Translations under genes and position numbers: made by a program | Shown: piece by piece, positions 1 to 7,515 of the stretch | Layout: every line of letters begins with the position of its first letter | How positions within the stretch are numbered: position 1 is the stretch's first letter | Source: Herbiconiux sp. VKM Ac-1786 | GTDB lineage: Bacteria; Actinomycetota; Actinomycetes; Actinomycetales; Microbacteriaceae | DNA: 64,000 nucleotides | Direction: 5' to 3' | Assembly (NCBI RefSeq): GCF_015350805.1 | Contig: NZ_JADKSG010000002.1 | Location: 992,001 to 1,056,000, forward strand | The notes under the pieces: model-generated | Seen by the model: only the letters and a program-made list of their open reading frames with translations | The model's database searches: none | What the model was told of the DNA's origin: nothing

Positions 1-638
1 TCCCGGTGGACGTCGTGCTGCTCGACCTCGACCTGAAGGACAACCTGCCCGTCTCGATCAAGCTCCGGGCCCTCGACACGGCCGGGGTGAAGACCGTGAT
101 GATGAGCACGTACTCGGAGCCGGCCGTGGTGCGGGAGGCTCTCGCGGCCGGCGCCCACGGGTACATCGTGAAGAGCGAGGGCGCCGAGACGATCGTCGTC
201 GCGATCCGGCTGGCGCTGGCCGGCAGCCGCTTCGTGTCGCCGCTCGTGGGGCTGCAGCTGGATGCGGCTCCCGCACTGGCGAAGCTGAGCGCGCAGGAGC
301 GGCGGGTGATGGCGCTGTACGGCTCGGGCGAGTCGGCGAAGCGCATCGCGACCGTGCTGCAGATCACCGAGCAGACCGCGAAGTCGCACCTGAAGCGCCT
401 GCGGGCGAAGTACCGCTTGGCGGGCATCGACGTCGGCTCGAAGGTGGCGCTCCGCAACCAGGCCATCCGCGACGGCCTCATCCTCCTCGACGACACGGGC
501 CGCACCCCCACGGCGGCCACCGCCACCCCCGCCGACGCCGACGTGGACGGGGACGACCTCGACCTCGAAGCCATCGACGCCCTCGCCGCCACCGAGGACC
601 TCGACGACCTGGACGCCGACCCCGCCGCCCGTCGCTGA
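1..638 (+). CDS. LuxR-family response regulator (3' part, 5' end outside window)
   Basis: C-terminal part of a two-component response regulator whose start lies upstream of the window; the reading frame is open through base 1. What is visible is the second half of a receiver domain: the phospho-acceptor Asp in VLLDLDL, the switch Ser/Thr in MMSTYSEP, and the conserved Lys in HGYIVKSE. A LuxR/NarL-type helix-turn-helix follows (LSAQERRVMALYGSGESAK to about RLRAKY), then a tail of about 45 residues rich in Asp, Ala and Thr. It presumably binds promoter DNA when phosphorylated by a sensor kinase upstream of the window. The acidic tail is unusual for NarL-type regulators, which normally end soon after the HTH. 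The target genes cannot be told from here. Confidence 0.88.
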   Translation, partial: PVDVVLLDLDLKDNLPVSIKLRALDTAGVKTVMMSTYSEPAVVREALAAGAHGYIVKSEGAETIVVAIRLALAGSRFVSPLVGLQLDAAPALAKLSAQERRVMALYGSGESAKRIATVLQITEQTAKSHLKRLRAKYRLAGIDVGSKVALRNQAIRDGLILLDDTGRTPTAATATPADADVDGDDLDLEAIDALAATEDLDDLDADPAARR

Positions 639-725
639 CAGCGCCGCCTGCGACGCCTGCGCCGACGCGGGCGGGCGGGCTCGGCCGCACACCCGCCCCC
701 GCCGCCCCCGCCCCCGCCGCACCCG

Positions 726-2279
726 TCAGTGGAAGTCGCGCAGGAACCGCTCGAACTCGCTCCGGCCCGCCGCACCCGGCCGCGACACGTCGTCGATGCG
801 CAGCACCGTCAGCCCGCGATACACCGACGGCGACCCGGCGAACGCGTCGCGGATGTGCGACCATCCCACGCTCGACGGCGACCCCGCTCCCCCGAGGCTC
901 GACGCCAGGGCGTTCTCGCCCTTCAGCGTGATGTGCGCCCGGGTGGCCGCCGACCCGACCCACGTCACGAGGGAGGCCGCGTCGGAGTAGGCGTGGTCCG
1001 ATCCGTCCCACTCCCGCCCGTCGGGCATCTCGAGCGCCGTGAAGTGCAGCGTGATCGGATGCGTCGGCACCGACACCCCGTCACCCGTCGTCTCGAGCTC
1101 GCGCACGAGCCCCATCACGCCGTCGTAGCCGTGACCCGTCGAGGCGTCGTTGTAGGCCTGATCGGTGTGCACGAGCCCCGCCGCGATCTCGGGCACCCGC
1201 CGCATCGGGCTCGTCGCCATGGTCTGCCAGTGCACCCCGGGCACCTTGAAACCGAGCGGCACGGCCGCGAACGGCCCGTCGAAGGCGCGGATGGCCTCGA
1301 CCATGATGTCGTGCCCGTGCGACAGCAGGCTCTCGCTGTACCAGCGGGTGAAGTCGCGCCCATACTGCAGCGACGCGTACGACCCCGAGGTGATGAAGCG
1401 GTCGTGGTCGGTGGGCGGGGTGATGGCCGAGTACGTCAGGCCCGGGATGGCCCACGCCGACCCCACCCCCGCCACCGAGCCGTACTTCGCGACGGCCCAG
1501 TCGGCGAAGTCGCGCACGGCCGTGTCGGTGTAGCTCTGGAAGGTGCCGCGGTTCGGGTAGGCCGCCGGTCGGCCGGGCACCGTGTCGTCGTGGTGGGCGT
1601 AGGACGGGTAGCGCAGCTCGCCGGCCGGCCCGGTGCCGATCGTGATCTCCTGGATGCGCCCGCGGTAGTCGGTGGTGCCGCTGCTGTAGTGGTCTTCGAA
1701 CGCGTTCATGAAGTCGCGCATGTCGACCAGTGCCCGGTCGACGCCGATGCCCCACGGCGCCACCGTCTCGCGGTTCGTGTTGCCGTACTCGCTGCGGTAG
1801 AAGTCGTCGACCGGGGCGCTCGCGCACGGGCCGTAGATGCCGCAGATCTGGTACGGATCCCACACCCAGGACGGGACGGGGATGGTCTTGCAGGCGTCGT
1901 CGACGTTGCCGCCGCACTGGTGGAACGACATCATCGGCACGAGGTCGAGGCCCGCCGAGGTCGCCGCCTTGAACAGCTTGTCGTAGTAGCCCCAGTCGAA
2001 CCCGCCGCGCGTGGGCTCGGCCTTGCCCCACCAGACGTCGACCGCCAGCGCGTCGACCCCCTGGGAGTCGGCGACGGCGAGCGAGGCGGTGAAGGCCCGC
2101 CAGTCGGGGCCGTCACTCGCCCAGTCCTCGACGAACAGGGGTGCCATGACGTTCACCGTCGAGGCGGCCCCGGGAGCGGCCGAGGCCGGTGGGGCGGGGG
2201 CCGTCGACGTGAGGCCGGCGGTCAGAAGGGCGGTGGCCGCGAGTGAGAACCCCACGCGGGAGAGGATGCGAGTTGCCAT
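726..2279 (-). CDS. Secreted beta-amylase, glycoside hydrolase family 14
   Basis: 517 aa exo-acting beta-amylase that would release beta-maltose from the non-reducing ends of starch or glycogen outside the cell. Residues 1-35 form a Sec signal peptide ending in PPASAAPG. The GH14 barrel follows: DALAVDVWWGKAE (about 76-88) is a strand with the family's conserved Trp and acidic residues, HQCGGNVDDAC (120-130) matches the flexible-loop region, Glu221 in GPAGELRYPSY matches the catalytic acid, and Glu455 in KGENAL matches the catalytic base. No CBM20 or other starch-binding domain is present. It is flanked by a response regulator and a secreted peptidase, with no sugar transporter nearby. The start is ATG at 2279 with a run of six G directly upstream; a TAGCGT -10 box six bases before the ATG also allows a leaderless transcript. 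Confidence 0.92.
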   Translation of the reverse strand: MATRILSRVGFSLAATALLTAGLTSTAPAPPASAAPGAASTVNVMAPLFVEDWASDGPDWRAFTASLAVADSQGVDALAVDVWWGKAEPTRGGFDWGYYDKLFKAATSAGLDLVPMMSFHQCGGNVDDACKTIPVPSWVWDPYQICGIYGPCASAPVDDFYRSEYGNTNRETVAPWGIGVDRALVDMRDFMNAFEDHYSSGTTDYRGRIQEITIGTGPAGELRYPSYAHHDDTVPGRPAAYPNRGTFQSYTDTAVRDFADWAVAKYGSVAGVGSAWAIPGLTYSAITPPTDHDRFITSGSYASLQYGRDFTRWYSESLLSHGHDIMVEAIRAFDGPFAAVPLGFKVPGVHWQTMATSPMRRVPEIAAGLVHTDQAYNDASTGHGYDGVMGLVRELETTGDGVSVPTHPITLHFTALEMPDGREWDGSDHAYSDAASLVTWVGSAATRAHITLKGENALASSLGGAGSPSSVGWSHIRDAFAGSPSVYRGLTVLRIDDVSRPGAAGRSEFERFLRDFH

Positions 2280-2285
2280 CCCCCC

Positions 2286-2291
2286 ACGCTA
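2286..2291 (-). promoter_or_regulatory. Putative -10 element of the beta-amylase gene
   Basis: TAGCGT (minus strand) fits TAnnnT and lies exactly six bases before the ATG at 2279, the spacing expected of a leaderless mRNA. The G6 run between them could also act as a ribosome site. No clear -35 is seen. Confidence 0.4.
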
Positions 2292-2329
2292 GGGACGCGG
2301 AGCCACCGCCCTACCTGAGTACTTTCCAC

Positions 2330-4087
2330 CTACTCCTGGTCGCCGGAAGACGACGACGCAGACGGAGCCGACGACGCAGACGGAGCCGACGACGCAGCCG
2401 ACGGCCGGCGCATCCGCACCGCCACCAGCACGATCCCCGCGCCGAGCGCCAGCACCGCGAGCGGGATCGCGGCGAGCGCCCCCGACACGTCGGCACCGGT
2501 CGCCGCGAGCGACCCCTTGCCGCCACCCGCACCCGGCGCCGGAGCGGCGGTCGGAGCAGTGGTCGGCGGCACCGGGCTCGCTGTCGGCGTCGGCGTCGGC
2601 GACGGGTCGACACCCGGGCGGATCGCCGAGAGATCGTTCGACAGCGACGCCGTCACCGAGGCGATGGCACCGAGGTTGATGCCGAGCGCCTCCGTGCTGA
2701 TGTTGTCGATGTCGTCGCCCGCACCGTGGTAGTTCGGGTCGTACGCCTCACCGGCCGTGCCGCCGAAGAGCTCGGCCTCGGCCGCGGTCTTGATGTCCTC
2801 GGCACCGGTGAACAGGCCGGAGGCCGGCACATCGTTGTCGATGAACGCCTGGTAGTCGCTGCGGCCGTCGAAGTTCGTGCCCTGGTGCGCCTGTCCGATG
2901 CCGTCGAAGTAGTCCGTCAGCGCCTTCTCGGTCGCGATCGAGCCTTCGGGGATGTTGACCGCCGGGTCGACCTCCGTGTCGGAGCCGTCGGCGTCGTAGA
3001 CGCCGATGATGTAGTTCGGCGAGCCGACCATGTCGAAGTTGAGGTAGGTCGCGATCTTGCCGAGCTCCTCCTCCGGCAGGCTGTAGACGTACTCGGTCGA
3101 GCCGACTAGGCCGACCTCCTCCGCACCCCACCAGCCGAAGCGCACGGCGTGGTCGAGCTGGCCCGACTCGGCGAGCTGCACGGCGGTCTCCAGGATCGCC
3201 GCCGATCCGCTGCCGTTGTCGTTGATGCCGGGGCCCTCGGGCACCGAGTCGAGGTGCGCGCCGAGCATGACGACGTTCTCGTGGTCGTCGGCGTTCGGCG
3301 TCTCGGCGATGATGTTGAAGGTGTCGACGGTGGTGGTCGTCTGCTCGATGGCCAGGTCGACGAGGGCCGGGCCCGCGGCGATCGCCTCGAGCGCCGCCGC
3401 ACCCTCCTCCGGAGTCAGTCCGACACCGGGGATCAGTCCGTCGACCGGGTCGCCGAAGGTGCCGTTCAGCGCCCCGGCCTCGCTGTTGTAGACGAGGATC
3501 GCGACCGCGCCCGCGGCTCCGGCGGCCAGCGCCTTCTCCGAGAACGCGCAGGTGCCGCGGCTGACCACGGCCACCTTGCCCGTGGCGTCGACGCCGTCCC
3601 AGGCGGCCGCGTCGCAGCCGAGCGGCGTGGCCGGGGCCACCAGCTCGGCGTCGACGATGCCCCCGTCGGGCGTGCTCGGCGTGAACTCCATCAGCACCCG
3701 CTCCGGGGTCGCGGGCGTGAGCTCCCCCGTCGCGGGGTCGTACGCGCTGGCTGTTCCGAGCAGGTCGATCGAGAAGGCCTGCACCGACTGCGTCGTCGCC
3801 TGGAAGTCCTGCCGCACCGGCTCGTAGCCGGCCTCGCGCAGCACGCCCTCGATGTACTGCCCGCTCTGCTCGTAGCCGTCGGTGCCGATGGCGCGGGTGT
3901 CTCCGTTGACGTCCGCGATCTGCTGCAGGGCCTGGAGGTGGCCCATCACGGCGTCGACCGTGACCCGATCCTCGAGATCGGACGGATCGACGGCGTACGC
4001 GGCCGAGGCTCCGAAACCGGCGACCCCTGCGACCATCACCCCCGTTCCGATCCCGATCGCTGTGAGTCTCCGATGACGTCTGATCAC
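2330..4087 (-). CDS. Secreted M28 zinc aminopeptidase with PA domain and LAxTG-type C-terminus
   Basis: 585 aa, GTG start at 4087 with a GGGGAG ribosome site. Order: signal peptide (1-32), N-terminal peptidase lobe, inserted PA domain (about 135-245, with CAFSEKALAAGAAGAVAI), then the M28 catalytic core. Di-zinc ligands and catalytic Glu are intact: His278 and Asp290 (GAHLDS, INDNGSG), Glu323/Glu324 (WGAEEVG), Asp352 (NFDMVG), His454 (YHGAGDD). It resembles the aminopeptidase Y and Streptomyces aminopeptidase groups and would release N-terminal amino acids outside the cell. After residue 490 comes a Pro/Thr/Ala spacer, then LAATG (527-531), one membrane helix and RMRR. This is the layout of a sorting signal of the LAxTG class linked to class E sortases, so the enzyme may be attached to the wall. 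The tail ends in Ser/Ala/Pro repeats encoded by 18-base DNA repeats. Confidence 0.92.
   Translation of the reverse strand: MIRRHRRLTAIGIGTGVMVAGVAGFGASAAYAVDPSDLEDRVTVDAVMGHLQALQQIADVNGDTRAIGTDGYEQSGQYIEGVLREAGYEPVRQDFQATTQSVQAFSIDLLGTASAYDPATGELTPATPERVLMEFTPSTPDGGIVDAELVAPATPLGCDAAAWDGVDATGKVAVVSRGTCAFSEKALAAGAAGAVAILVYNSEAGALNGTFGDPVDGLIPGVGLTPEEGAAALEAIAAGPALVDLAIEQTTTTVDTFNIIAETPNADDHENVVMLGAHLDSVPEGPGINDNGSGSAAILETAVQLAESGQLDHAVRFGWWGAEEVGLVGSTEYVYSLPEEELGKIATYLNFDMVGSPNYIIGVYDADGSDTEVDPAVNIPEGSIATEKALTDYFDGIGQAHQGTNFDGRSDYQAFIDNDVPASGLFTGAEDIKTAAEAELFGGTAGEAYDPNYHGAGDDIDNISTEALGINLGAIASVTASLSNDLSAIRPGVDPSPTPTPTASPVPPTTAPTAAPAPGAGGGKGSLAATGADVSGALAAIPLAVLALGAGIVLVAVRMRRPSAASSAPSASSAPSASSSSGDQE
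2352..2397 (-). repeat. 18-bp tandem repeat in the peptidase C-terminus
   Basis: The unit GACGACGCAGACGGAGCC occurs at 2352-2369 and 2370-2387, followed by ten bases of a third copy. In the minus-strand gene it encodes a Ser/Ala/Pro-rich cytoplasmic tail. Copy number may vary by slippage. Confidence 0.8.
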
Positions 4088-4191
4088 GTGGTTCTCCCCT
4101 GAGTGGCGTGAAGTGTTTCCGGAAGGCTACCCCCATGGAGGGGTCATCGAGCAAGGGGTAACCTGATGGAAACATCACGAGGAAGCCGGCC

Positions 4192-4506
4192 ATGAGCGAC
4201 GACCCGACGAAGATGGGCAACCAGCCCTCCCTGACCACCTCCACCGGCACCATCTGGCTCGTGGTGGGTGGCATCATGGCGGCCATCTCGGTGGTGCTCC
4301 TGCTGGCTCTGCAGCAGGTCGACTCGAGCGGCGTGGCCCTGCTGGGCGTCGTGCTGATCGTGCTCTCGTACCTCGTGATGGTCGAGGCGCGCCTGCTGAT
4401 GCGCAACCTGCACCGGCGCCTGATCGTGCTGGCCACCTTCTTCGGCGTCATCGCCGTGCTCGCGCTCGTCTTCGTCGTGCTGATCGGCATCACCGCCGTC
4501 GACTGA
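4192..4506 (+). CDS. Small membrane protein of unknown function
   Basis: 104 aa. A short hydrophilic N-terminus (about 20 residues) is followed by three hydrophobic segments at roughly 20-42, 48-66 and 77-100, with a basic stretch MRNLHRR between the second and third helices. I do not recognise a named family and see no catalytic motif. A GAGGAAG ribosome site lies shortly before the ATG. It is divergent from the M28 peptidase and is followed 53 bases downstream by the EamA exporter, which seems to have its own promoter. Confidence 0.75.
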   Translation: MSDDPTKMGNQPSLTTSTGTIWLVVGGIMAAISVVLLLALQQVDSSGVALLGVVLIVLSYLVMVEARLLMRNLHRRLIVLATFFGVIAVLALVFVVLIGITAVD

Positions 4507-4547
4507 GGGTCGGGCGACCGCCCGATGGCCGCCGAGCAGACTTTGTG

Positions 4548-4553
4548 TAACAA
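4548..4553 (+). promoter_or_regulatory. Putative -10 element of the EamA gene
   Basis: TAACAA, part of TAACAAT, ends six bases before the ATG at 4560. There is no Shine-Dalgarno sequence, so a leaderless transcript is possible. The match to TAnnnT is imperfect in this register. Confidence 0.3.
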
Positions 4554-4559
4554 TCAGGC

Positions 4560-5495
4560 ATGCTCCCCGCCCTGGCCGTCCTCCTGGCCGCCGTCTGCTT
4601 CGGCACCACGGGCACGGCGCAGGCGCTCGCCCCCGAGGGCGCCGACCCGCTCTCGCTCGGCGCGGCGCGCATCCTCGTCGGGGGCACGCTGCTGGCCCTG
4701 ATCGCCCTCGGCTCCCGGATGCGCGGCCGCACCCCGGGGCCCCGCCCGACCCCCGGGCGCCTCCCGGCCGCCGGCCGGCTCCCCTCCTGGGCCCTCGTCG
4801 CGATCGGCGCCCTCGGTGTCGTGGCCTACCAGCCGGCCTTCTTCGCCGGGACGAGCGCCAACGGCGTCGCGATCGGCACCGTGGTGGCGCTCGGCTCGGC
4901 CCCGGTGGTCACCGGACTCCTCGTCTGGCCGCTCACCCGCCGGGCACCGGGGGCCCGCTGGCTCGTCGCCACTGCCATCGCACTCGCGGGGGTCGTGCTG
5001 ATCAGCGGCGTTCTCACGCCGCCGGGTGCCGGCAGCGCATCCGGAGTCGCCCTGCCCGGCCTGCTGGCCTCGCTCGGCGCCGGACTCTCGTACGCGGTCT
5101 ACACGCTGGCGAGCAAGGCGCTGCTCGAGCGCGGCGTCACGACGAGCGGCACGATGGGCGCGGTCTTCGGGGTGGCCGCGGCCATCAGCCTGCCCCTGCT
5201 GCTCGCCACCGACGGCAGCTGGCTGCTCACCCCGGGCGGCCTCACCGCGGCCCTCTGGCTGGGCGTCGTGACGACCGCCCTCGCCTACGCGCTCTTCGGC
5301 TGGGGCCTCGCCCGGATGCCCGCCGCGACGGTCGCGACCCTGACCCTCGCCGAGCCGCTCACCGCGGCGCTGCTCGGCACCCTGCTGCTCGGCGAGACGC
5401 TCGGGCCCGTGGCGGCGGCGGGGCTGGCGGTGCTCGCCGCGGGCATCCTGCTGCTGACGCTGCCGGCGAGGAGCTGGCCCGTGGCTCGGCCCTGA
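4560..5495 (+). CDS. EamA/DMT-family transporter
   Basis: 311 aa integral membrane protein with about ten hydrophobic helices arranged as two EamA repeats. The first begins LAAVCFGTTGTAQAL with LSLGAARILVGGTLL. The second carries the typical TLTLAEPLTAALLGTLLLGE near the C-terminus, where family members have an AEP motif followed by GExL. The DMT superfamily exports amino acids, nucleotides or other metabolites; the substrate here cannot be told. A Pro/Arg/Gly-rich cytoplasmic loop lies at about 50-75. The gene stands alone and converges on sufU, 17 bases away. Confidence 0.88.
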   Translation: MLPALAVLLAAVCFGTTGTAQALAPEGADPLSLGAARILVGGTLLALIALGSRMRGRTPGPRPTPGRLPAAGRLPSWALVAIGALGVVAYQPAFFAGTSANGVAIGTVVALGSAPVVTGLLVWPLTRRAPGARWLVATAIALAGVVLISGVLTPPGAGSASGVALPGLLASLGAGLSYAVYTLASKALLERGVTTSGTMGAVFGVAAAISLPLLLATDGSWLLTPGGLTAALWLGVVTTALAYALFGWGLARMPAATVATLTLAEPLTAALLGTLLLGETLGPVAAAGLAVLAAGILLLTLPARSWPVARP

Positions 5496-5511
5496 GCCAA
5501 GGGGCCTGGAC

Positions 5512-5952
5512 TCAGGCCCGCACGAGCGCGTGCTCGAGCGCCACCCACGGCAGCATCGCGCACTTGATGCGGGTGACGTAGCGGGAGACCCCGCCGAGGG
5601 CGACCGCGTCGCCGAGCAGCTCCTCGTCGCCCTCGACGGCGCCCTTGGACTGCATCAGCTCCCGGAAGGCGTCGATGCGGCGGGTGAGCTCGTCGGCCGG
5701 CAACTCGTGCACGAGGTCGCTGAGCAGCGAGGCCGAGGCGGTCGAGATGGAGCAGCCCTGGCCCTCCCAGCTCACCGAGTCGATGACACCGTCGGCACCC
5801 CGGTGCACGTTCAGCGTCACCTCGTCGCCGCAGGTCGGGTTGACCTGGTGCGAGGAGCCCGCGGCGCCCTCGCGGAGGCCGTAGCCGTGCTTCTCCTTGG
5901 AGTGGTCGAGGATGACCTGCTGGTAGAGGTTCTCGAGCTCGCGCGAGGCCAT
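5512..5952 (-). CDS. sufU: SufU, zinc-dependent sulfurtransferase / NifU-like Fe-S assembly protein
   Basis: 146 aa from the ATG at 5952. The A of this ATG is also the last base of the sufS stop (TGATG), so the two are translationally coupled; a GTG one codon upstream is possible. The SufU Zn-site residues are present: Cys41 and Asp43 in NPTCGDEV, Cys67 in GQGCSIS, and Cys131 in RIKCAMLPW. In Firmicutes and Actinobacteria SufU takes the persulfide from SufS and passes sulfur on to the SufBCD scaffold. No sufB, sufC or sufD is near, so the scaffold genes must lie elsewhere. Confidence 0.93.
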   Translation of the reverse strand: MASRELENLYQQVILDHSKEKHGYGLREGAAGSSHQVNPTCGDEVTLNVHRGADGVIDSVSWEGQGCSISTASASLLSDLVHELPADELTRRIDAFRELMQSKGAVEGDEELLGDAVALGGVSRYVTRIKCAMLPWVALEHALVRA

Positions 5953-7253
5953 CACGCCACCCGGAAGAAGTCGCGCGAGTCGGCGACGGCCTGGACGGCG
6001 GCGTCGATCTCGTCGGCGGTCGTGTAGAGGTAGCCGCTCGCCCGCGTCGTGGCGGTGATGCCGAAGCGCCGGTGGATCGGCTGCGCGCAGTGGTGGCCCA
6101 CCCGCACGGCAATGCCCCGGTCGTCGAGGAACTGCCCGACGTCGTGCGAGTGGATGCCCTCGACCACGAAGCTCGCGAGCCCGACGCGCTCGGCGCCGGC
6201 GTCCGGCCCCAGCACCCGCACGCCCGGAACGGCGCGGAGGCCCTCGGCGAGCCGGCGGCCGAGCTCGGCCTCGTGGGCGGCGATGCGGTGCATCCCCACG
6301 CCCCGCAGGTACTCGACGGCCCGGGCCAGCGCGATCACCTGCGAGACGCGCTGGGTGCCCGCCTCGAAGCGCATCGGCGCGGGCAGGTACGACGACTCGG
6401 TGAGCCCGACGGTGGTGATCATCGACCCGCCGGTGAGGAACGGCGGCAGCGCGTTCAGCAGCTCGGATCGGCCGTAGAGCACGCCGATCCCCGTGGGCGC
6501 GAGCATCTTGTGCCCCGAGAAGACCGCGAAGTCGACGTCGAGCGCCGTCAGGTCGAGCGGCAGGTGCGGCGCCGACTGGCAGGCGTCGAGCACGGTCAGC
6601 GCGCCCACGGACTTCGCGAGGGCCACGAGCTCGGTCACCTTGTTGACCCCGCCCAGCACGTTCGAGACGTGGCTGAAGGCCACGAGCTTCGTCTGCGGGC
6701 CGATCAAGGCCGCCGCCTCGTCGAGCCGCAGGGCGCCGTCGTCATCGACCCCGATGACCTTCAGCGTCGCGCCGGTGCGGAACGCCAGCTCCTGCCAGGG
6801 CACGAGGTTCGCGTGGTGCTCGAGCTCGGTGGTGACGATCTCGTCGCCCGGGCCGATGCGGAACCGGGCCGCCTCGGCTCCCCCGCGCCCGAGCGACGCG
6901 TTGGAGATGCCGTAGGCGATGAGGTTGATGCCCTCGGTGGCGTTCGAGGTCCAGACGATCTCGTCGTCGGCGACGTTCACGAAGCGGGCCACGGTCGCCC
7001 GCCCCTCCTCGAACAGCTCGGTCGCCTCGCCGGCCAGGGTGTGGGCCCCGCGGTGCACGGCGGCGTTCGACTCCTCGTAGTAGCGGCGCTCGGCGTCGAT
7101 CACCGATCGCGGCTTCTGCGAGGTGGCCCCCGAGTCGAGGTAGACGAGCGGATGCCCGTTCACGCGGCGGCCCAGGATGGGGAAGTCGGCGCGCAGCAGC
7201 TCCACCTCCGCGTCGCTCAGGCCGGGGGTGGTCGTGATGTCGTCGATCGTCAC
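5952..7253 (-). CDS. sufS: SufS cysteine desulfurase
   Basis: 433 aa class V aminotransferase-fold PLP enzyme that converts L-cysteine to L-alanine and an enzyme persulfide for iron-sulfur cluster assembly. Seen: LDSGATSQKP near the N-terminus, HANLVPWQ, the PLP Schiff-base Lys249 in SGHKMLAPTGIG, and the catalytic Cys389 in VGHHCAQPIHRRFG, which marks the group II (SufS) type. Length is normal for the family (about 410-440). It is upstream of and coupled to sufU. The gene lies 137 bases from the initiator tRNA, on the same strand, with a strong hairpin between them. Confidence 0.95.
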   Translation of the reverse strand: MTIDDITTTPGLSDAEVELLRADFPILGRRVNGHPLVYLDSGATSQKPRSVIDAERRYYEESNAAVHRGAHTLAGEATELFEEGRATVARFVNVADDEIVWTSNATEGINLIAYGISNASLGRGGAEAARFRIGPGDEIVTTELEHHANLVPWQELAFRTGATLKVIGVDDDGALRLDEAAALIGPQTKLVAFSHVSNVLGGVNKVTELVALAKSVGALTVLDACQSAPHLPLDLTALDVDFAVFSGHKMLAPTGIGVLYGRSELLNALPPFLTGGSMITTVGLTESSYLPAPMRFEAGTQRVSQVIALARAVEYLRGVGMHRIAAHEAELGRRLAEGLRAVPGVRVLGPDAGAERVGLASFVVEGIHSHDVGQFLDDRGIAVRVGHHCAQPIHRRFGITATTRASGYLYTTADEIDAAVQAVADSRDFFRVA

Positions 7254-7354
7254 AGGTGCCTCGGGGTGCTCGGGTTCCGTCTGTCGTCACTGGGTGCAAG
7301 CGCCGCGACGGACGCTTCATTCCACCGTCGCCGCACGCTCAGCCACTACGCAGA

Positions 7355-7382
7355 AGAGGCCCGGTCAGATGACCGGGCCTCT
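7355..7382. terminator. Hairpin terminator of the initiator tRNA
   Basis: A perfect 13-bp stem (AGAGGCCCGGTCA / TGACCGGGCCTCT) with a 2-base loop lies 8 bases beyond the tRNA 3' end. In the tRNA direction it is followed by only TCTGCG, so there is no strong U tract. It also separates the tRNA from sufS. Confidence 0.75.
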
Positions 7383-7390
7383 TCGTCTTG

Positions 7391-7464
7391 TTGCGGGGAC
7401 AGGATTTGAACCTGCGACCTCTGGGTTATGAGCCCAGCGAGCTACCGAACTGCTCCACCCCGCG
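7391..7464 (-). tRNA. tRNA-fMet (initiator), anticodon CAT
   Basis: 74-nt cloverleaf on the minus strand. It starts CGCGGGG and ends CCCCGCA plus discriminator A, giving the C1-A72 mismatch typical of bacterial initiator tRNA. The anticodon stem CTGGG/CCCAG has the three consecutive G-C pairs required of initiators, the loop is CTCATAA (anticodon CAT), and the T arm is GCAGG TTCAAAT CCTGT. The 3' CCA is not encoded. Confidence 0.96.
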
Positions 7465-7476
7465 GCACAAGAAGAA

Positions 7477-7485
7477 ACTCTAGCA
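7477..7485 (-). promoter_or_regulatory. Extended -10 promoter element of the initiator tRNA
   Basis: TGCTAGAGT on the minus strand fits the extended -10 pattern TGnTAnnnT and lies 12 bases before the tRNA 5' end. No clear -35 hexamer is seen. Confidence 0.5.
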
Positions 7486-7515
7486 CACGATCGGAGTGGT
7501 CGTCACCACCGGCCG

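Noticed and set aside
729-2246. Long open frame on the plus strand opposite the beta-amylase gene
   Set aside because: High GC third positions keep the complementary frame open; the translation is Arg/Pro/His-rich with no domain, while the minus frame encodes a full GH14 enzyme.
7391-7464. Elongator tRNA-Met
   Set aside because: The C1-A72 mismatch and three G-C pairs in the anticodon stem are features of the initiator.
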